Below are positions 5,704-8,884 of a DNA stretch of 8,884 nt, in pieces. A model generated the notes under the pieces. The model ran no database searches. It saw nothing but the letters and a program-made list of their open reading frames with translations, and had not been told where the DNA came from. The stretch comes from DATNBT01 sp964579765 (GTDB lineage Bacteria > Acidobacteriota > Vicinamibacteria > Vicinamibacterales > CAVVIG01), in NCBI GenBank assembly GCA_964579765.1, contig CAZOIK010000310.1:1-8884 (forward strand), in the 5' to 3' direction. Both the position numbers and the translations under genes were made by a program. How positions within the stretch are numbered: the first letter of the stretch is position 1; each line of letters starts with the position of its first letter.

Positions 5704-7005
5704 CTAGATGGCGACCGCGCCCGTGCTGATGCCCATCTTGTCGATGTCGCAGCCGTACTTGTTCGCGATCGACACGAGCAGGTTGGAGAACGGCGTCTCC
5801 TTCTTCTCCTGGATGTGGCGGTTGCCTTCCATGCCGCCGCAGAGGCCGCCGGCGAGGAGCGTCGGGATGTTGAGGCGCGAGTGCTGATCGCTCTCGCTCA
5901 TGCCGCTGCCGTAGAGGATCATCGAGTGATCGAGCAGCGAGCCGTCGCCGTCCTGCGTGTTCTTCAGCTTCTCGAGGAACTTGGCGAACAGGCTCATGTG
6001 ATACGTGTTCAGCTTCACGAGGTTCGCGATTTTCTCGGGGTTGCCGCCGTGGTGCGACATCGCGTGGTGCGGCTCGTTGACGCCGATGTTCGGGTAGACA
6101 CGCTGGCTCGCGTCGCGCGACTTCATGAAGCTCACGACGCGCGTCAGATTCGCTTCGAAGGCGACCGCGGCCAGGTCGTACATCAGCAGCGCGTGCTCTT
6201 CGAACGTGTCGGGGATGCCAATCGGCGCGTCGGGGACGGCCTTCTCCGTCGTCGCCTGCTTCTCGGCCCGCTGAATCCGCTGCTCGATCTCGCGCACGTT
6301 GTCGAGGTAGTCGCCGAGCCGCGCGCGGTCCTTGCCGCCGAGCGTCCGCTCGAGATCGCGCGCTTCGTCGCGCACCGAGTCGAGGATGCTCGCGTTGTCG
6401 TGCATCCGCTCGAGGCGCTGCGCGGCCGTGCCGGGCTGGCCGAACAGGCGCTCGAACGCGACCCGCGGGTTGATCTCCATCGGCAGCGGCGTCGTCGCGT
6501 TCTTCCACGAGATCGTGTTCATGTACGCGCAGCTGTAGGCGACGTCGCAGCCGCCAATCCAGCCGGTGAAGTCTTCCGTCGCCAGCTCGAAGGACGGCAG
6601 CGTCGAGTCCTGGCCGATCTTGTTGGCGATGATCTGGTCGATCGTGATCCCCGAGCGGACGTTCTCGGCGATCGTGCGGAACGGAATCGCGCCGCTCAGC
6701 CACGCCGACACGGTCGTCGCGTGGCCGTCGAGCGGGTCGCACAGCTCGGTCACCACCGTCAGCTGATCGCGGAACTGTTCGACCGGCTTCATGATGACGT
6801 TGAACTCGAAGTTCTTGCCGACCGTCTTCGGCTCCCAGTAGCCGGGCCGCTCGCCGAGCGGCACGAACACCACGCCGAAGCGCGTGACCGGGGCCGGCGC
6901 CGCCGACAGCGCGGGCACCATCGCTTCGAGCATCGGCAGGCTGAGCGCGGCGCCCATGCCACGGAGCACCGTCCGACGCGACAGCTTCATCTTCGAGATA
7001 AACAT
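5704..7005 (-). CDS. Tat-exported DUF1552 / HXXSHH family protein
   Basis: A 433-residue protein of normal family length. The N-terminus carries a twin-arginine signal, SRRTVLRG (residues 9-16), followed by a hydrophobic run ending near AAPAP, so it should be exported folded through Tat. The family signature HAMSHH is at residues 314-319. The C-terminal half (ILYGSGMSESDQHSRLNIPTLLAGG) resembles the layout of DUF1501/sulfatase-like relatives, but this is only a loose impression. The biochemical function of the family is not established. The ATG at 7005 is chosen because AGGGGAG sits six bases upstream and because it overlaps the stop of the DUF1592 gene as TGATG. A second ATG at 6990 would also keep the Tat motif. 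DUF1552 genes are commonly paired with DUF1592 genes, as here, which suggests the two act together outside the cytoplasm. Confidence 0.94.
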   Translation of the reverse strand: MFISKMKLSRRTVLRGMGAALSLPMLEAMVPALSAAPAPVTRFGVVFVPLGERPGYWEPKTVGKNFEFNVIMKPVEQFRDQLTVVTELCDPLDGHATTVSAWLSGAIPFRTIAENVRSGITIDQIIANKIGQDSTLPSFELATEDFTGWIGGCDVAYSCAYMNTISWKNATTPLPMEINPRVAFERLFGQPGTAAQRLERMHDNASILDSVRDEARDLERTLGGKDRARLGDYLDNVREIEQRIQRAEKQATTEKAVPDAPIGIPDTFEEHALLMYDLAAVAFEANLTRVVSFMKSRDASQRVYPNIGVNEPHHAMSHHGGNPEKIANLVKLNTYHMSLFAKFLEKLKNTQDGDGSLLDHSMILYGSGMSESDQHSRLNIPTLLAGGLCGGMEGNRHIQEKKETPFSNLLVSIANKYGCDIDKMGISTGAVAI

Positions 7006-8884
7006 CACCGGCTCCCCTGCGCGATGCGCACTGGCTGCTCCAGCGTCACGCGCTTCTGAAACGGCAGGCTGTTCACGATACCGAGCACGATCGACGAAAA
7101 CCGATAGTTCGACGACGCCGTGTCGCGGACGATGGCGCGGACCGACGGCATGTCGTACGGCTGCAGGCCGCGGCCGAGCGCATAGATCGTCAGCTTCTCG
7201 ACGACCGTCTGCACGAACATGTCGGGCTGGCGCAGTAGCGCCTTCCGCAGCGTGACGACGCCGTCGATCTTCGTGCCGTCGAGCAGCTGGCCCTCGGCGT
7301 TGATCGGCGAGCCGGCGGCCGTGACGCTGTCGCCGGCGCGCGTGCGCCACGCCCCGACGGCGTCGAAGTTCTCCATCGACAGGCCGATGGGATCCATGAT
7401 CCGGTGGCACGCCGCGCACACCGGGTTGCGCCGGTGCTCCTCCATCCGCTCGCGCATCGTGAGCACGCGGCCGCCGCGGTTGGGATCTTCCTTGAGCGGC
7501 GGGACGTTGTTCGGCATCGGCGGCACCGGCGCGCTCAGCAGGTTGTCGAGCACCCACTTGCCGCGGACCACCGGCGAGGTGCGATCCGTGTGCGACGTCA
7601 CCATCAGCACCGCGCCCTTGCCGAGCAGGCCGAATCGCGCGTCGTCGGTCAGCGTGACGCGGCGGAACCGGCTGCCGTAGACGTTCGGAATCCCGTAATG
7701 CCGCGCGAGCCGCTCGTTCACGAACGTGTAGTTCGCCGTCATCAGGTCGAGGACGTTCCGGTCTTCGTGCACGACGCTGTCGAAGAACAGCAGCGCTTCC
7801 TGCGCGAACGCCTGCCGCAGGTTGTCGTCGAAGTCGGGGAACGTCTCCGAGTTGGGCTGCAGGTTCTTCAGGTTGCGCAGGTAGAGCCACTGCCCGGCGA
7901 AGTTCGTCGTGAACCGCTCGGCTTTCGGATCCGCGAGCATGCGCCGCACCTGCTGTTCGAGCACGGCCGGCGTATGGAGCGTGTGGCGGGCCGCCACGTC
8001 GAGCAGTTGGGTGTCTGGAATGCTGCTCCACAGAAAGAAGGAGAGCCGCGACGCCAGCGTCAGGTCGCTGACCGGATAGACGGTACCCGGCTGCAGCCCC
8101 GGCGGATCCTGCTCGATGTGGAAGCAGAACTTGGGATCGGCGAGCAGCCGCTGCAGCGCCTTCTGCACGCCGCCCTCGAAGCTCTTGCCCTCGCGCCGCG
8201 CGGCGTCGTAGAAGCCGTCGAGGCGCTGCAGGTCGGCGTCGGCCACCTCGCCGCGGAAGGCGAGACGGGCGAGCCGCCTGACGATCGTCCGGGCGCATCC
8301 GTCTTCCTGCGCACGCGCGGTGGGATGGCAGGTGAAGATCTGGCGGCGGCTCGGCGTGTCGCCCGAGCCGGTCGGGTGGAAGGGCCCCGTCACCGTCAGC
8401 GTGTCGAAGTGCGGATGGCCAGACGTGTCGCGCGTATCCGTCGAACTCCGGATGAACGGCTGCAGCCGCGTCGGATTCGGCGCGTCGTCGTCGCCGACGA
8501 ACGCCGCCGTGATCACGTGCGGGCCCGCCTTCAGCTTGAGCGTGAGGCGGCCGCGCTCGTCGATGACGTCGCCCGCCTTCGTCATGTTCACGAGGTTGGC
8601 TTTGAAGTCCGCCTCGCCGCCCATCTTGAACGTGTGCACGCGGACGCCGTCAACCGTGTACTCGACCTCGTGCTCGTACTCGAGGCCGCGCATGACCCCG
8701 AGATTGGTCCGGAACATCTTCACGGCGATCTGGTATTCCGCGTCGAGCGGCAGCGTCACGTCGGCCCGGATGCCGCCGATCGTGCCGATCGGCAGCCCTT
8801 CGAGATGGATGTCCTGCGAGGCGTCCTGCCGGATGTGGAACGTGTCCGCGGCGACGCCGGTCTCGGAATCGCCGACCGCGAGCG
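7005..8884 (-). CDS. DUF1592/DUF1588/DUF1585 cytochrome-type protein, C-terminal 625 residues (start beyond window)
   Basis: The frame is open to the window edge. The GTG at 8759 is not the start, because family-like sequence continues upstream (ASQDIHLEGLPIGT). From the N-terminal side the visible part holds a beta-rich binding-type region (about 8884-8370), a DUF1595-like segment (about 8320-8100, with LARLAFRGEV and ALQRLLADPKFCFHIEQ), a DUF1592 segment (about 8085-7690, with SRLSFFLWSSIPD), a DUF1588 segment (about 7685-7350) and a DUF1585 segment (about 7250-7020, ending SLPFQKR). The DUF1588 part carries a CAACH heme-binding motif at 7418..7404, followed by MDPIG, so it is a likely periplasmic c-type heme protein. 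Conserved Cys residues around FTCHPT and GCARTIV may be paired. The missing N-terminus would be expected to hold the signal peptide, DUF1587 and perhaps another cytochrome domain. The stop overlaps the DUF1552 start (TGATG). Confidence 0.93.
   Translation of the reverse strand, partial: LAVGDSETGVAADTFHIRQDASQDIHLEGLPIGTIGGIRADVTLPLDAEYQIAVKMFRTNLGVMRGLEYEHEVEYTVDGVRVHTFKMGGEADFKANLVNMTKAGDVIDERGRLTLKLKAGPHVITAAFVGDDDAPNPTRLQPFIRSSTDTRDTSGHPHFDTLTVTGPFHPTGSGDTPSRRQIFTCHPTARAQEDGCARTIVRRLARLAFRGEVADADLQRLDGFYDAARREGKSFEGGVQKALQRLLADPKFCFHIEQDPPGLQPGTVYPVSDLTLASRLSFFLWSSIPDTQLLDVAARHTLHTPAVLEQQVRRMLADPKAERFTTNFAGQWLYLRNLKNLQPNSETFPDFDDNLRQAFAQEALLFFDSVVHEDRNVLDLMTANYTFVNERLARHYGIPNVYGSRFRRVTLTDDARFGLLGKGAVLMVTSHTDRTSPVVRGKWVLDNLLSAPVPPMPNNVPPLKEDPNRGGRVLTMRERMEEHRRNPVCAACHRIMDPIGLSMENFDAVGAWRTRAGDSVTAAGSPINAEGQLLDGTKIDGVVTLRKALLRQPDMFVQTVVEKLTIYALGRGLQPYDMPSVRAIVRDTASSNYRFSSIVLGIVNSLPFQKRVTLEQPVRIAQGSR
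7012..7018 (-). promoter_or_regulatory. Shine-Dalgarno sequence for the DUF1552 gene
   Basis: The minus strand reads AGGGGAG, six bases before the ATG at 7005. It is the clearest ribosome-binding site in the window. It supports the 7005 start over the internal ATG at 6990 and lies within the last codons of the DUF1592 gene. Confidence 0.7.

Noticed and set aside
3028..7059. A 1343-codon open frame on the plus strand
   Set aside because: It runs antisense to four well-supported genes. Its translation is low-complexity Arg/Ala/Val/Glu text with no domain, typical of a mirror frame in GC-rich coding DNA.
8759..8884. GTG at 8759 as the start of the DUF1592 protein
   Set aside because: The frame remains open to the window edge with family-like sequence (IHLEGLPIGT), so the gene begins outside the window.

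Overview
The window is GC-rich bacterial DNA read entirely from the minus strand. No tRNA, rRNA, CRISPR array or transposase gene is visible. Three things point to an Acidobacteriota-like bacterium, perhaps a Vicinamibacteria (subgroup 6) lineage: the secreted DUF1592/DUF1552 protein pair, a secreted ankyrin-repeat protein beside a diheme cytochrome c, and a short palindromic repeat. This placement is inferred from gene content and not proven.

In transcription order (high to low coordinates) there are two tight gene groups. Group 1 covers 8884 to 3067 and encodes a chain of predicted exported proteins. It starts with a large DUF1595/DUF1592/DUF1588/DUF1585 cytochrome-type protein whose start lies beyond the window. 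That gene is joined by a TGATG overlap to a Tat-exported DUF1552 (HxxSHH) protein. After 3 nt comes an exported ankyrin-repeat protein, and after 6 nt a diheme cytochrome c with an unassigned C-terminal domain. The spacing argues for one transcript and a shared extracytoplasmic redox job of unknown chemistry.

Group 2 covers 2980 to 1. It encodes a TonB-dependent outer-membrane receptor, 16 nt later an ECF sigma factor, and an overlapping gene whose first 25 codons look like an anti-sigma factor. An 86-nt gap carrying an 8-bp inverted repeat separates the groups; it is the only non-coding stretch of note.

The most striking observations are two structural scars in the first 90 codons of the ankyrin gene. 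(1) A 75-bp palindromic repeat sits exactly in frame inside the signal-peptide region; removing it restores a textbook signal peptide. (2) About 15-27 bp has been inverted between 6-bp arms (CGGCGC/GCGCCG). Flipping it back changes the aberrant ARTAQCSA into the canonical ankyrin motif ALHWAVRA. Both changes keep the frame open.
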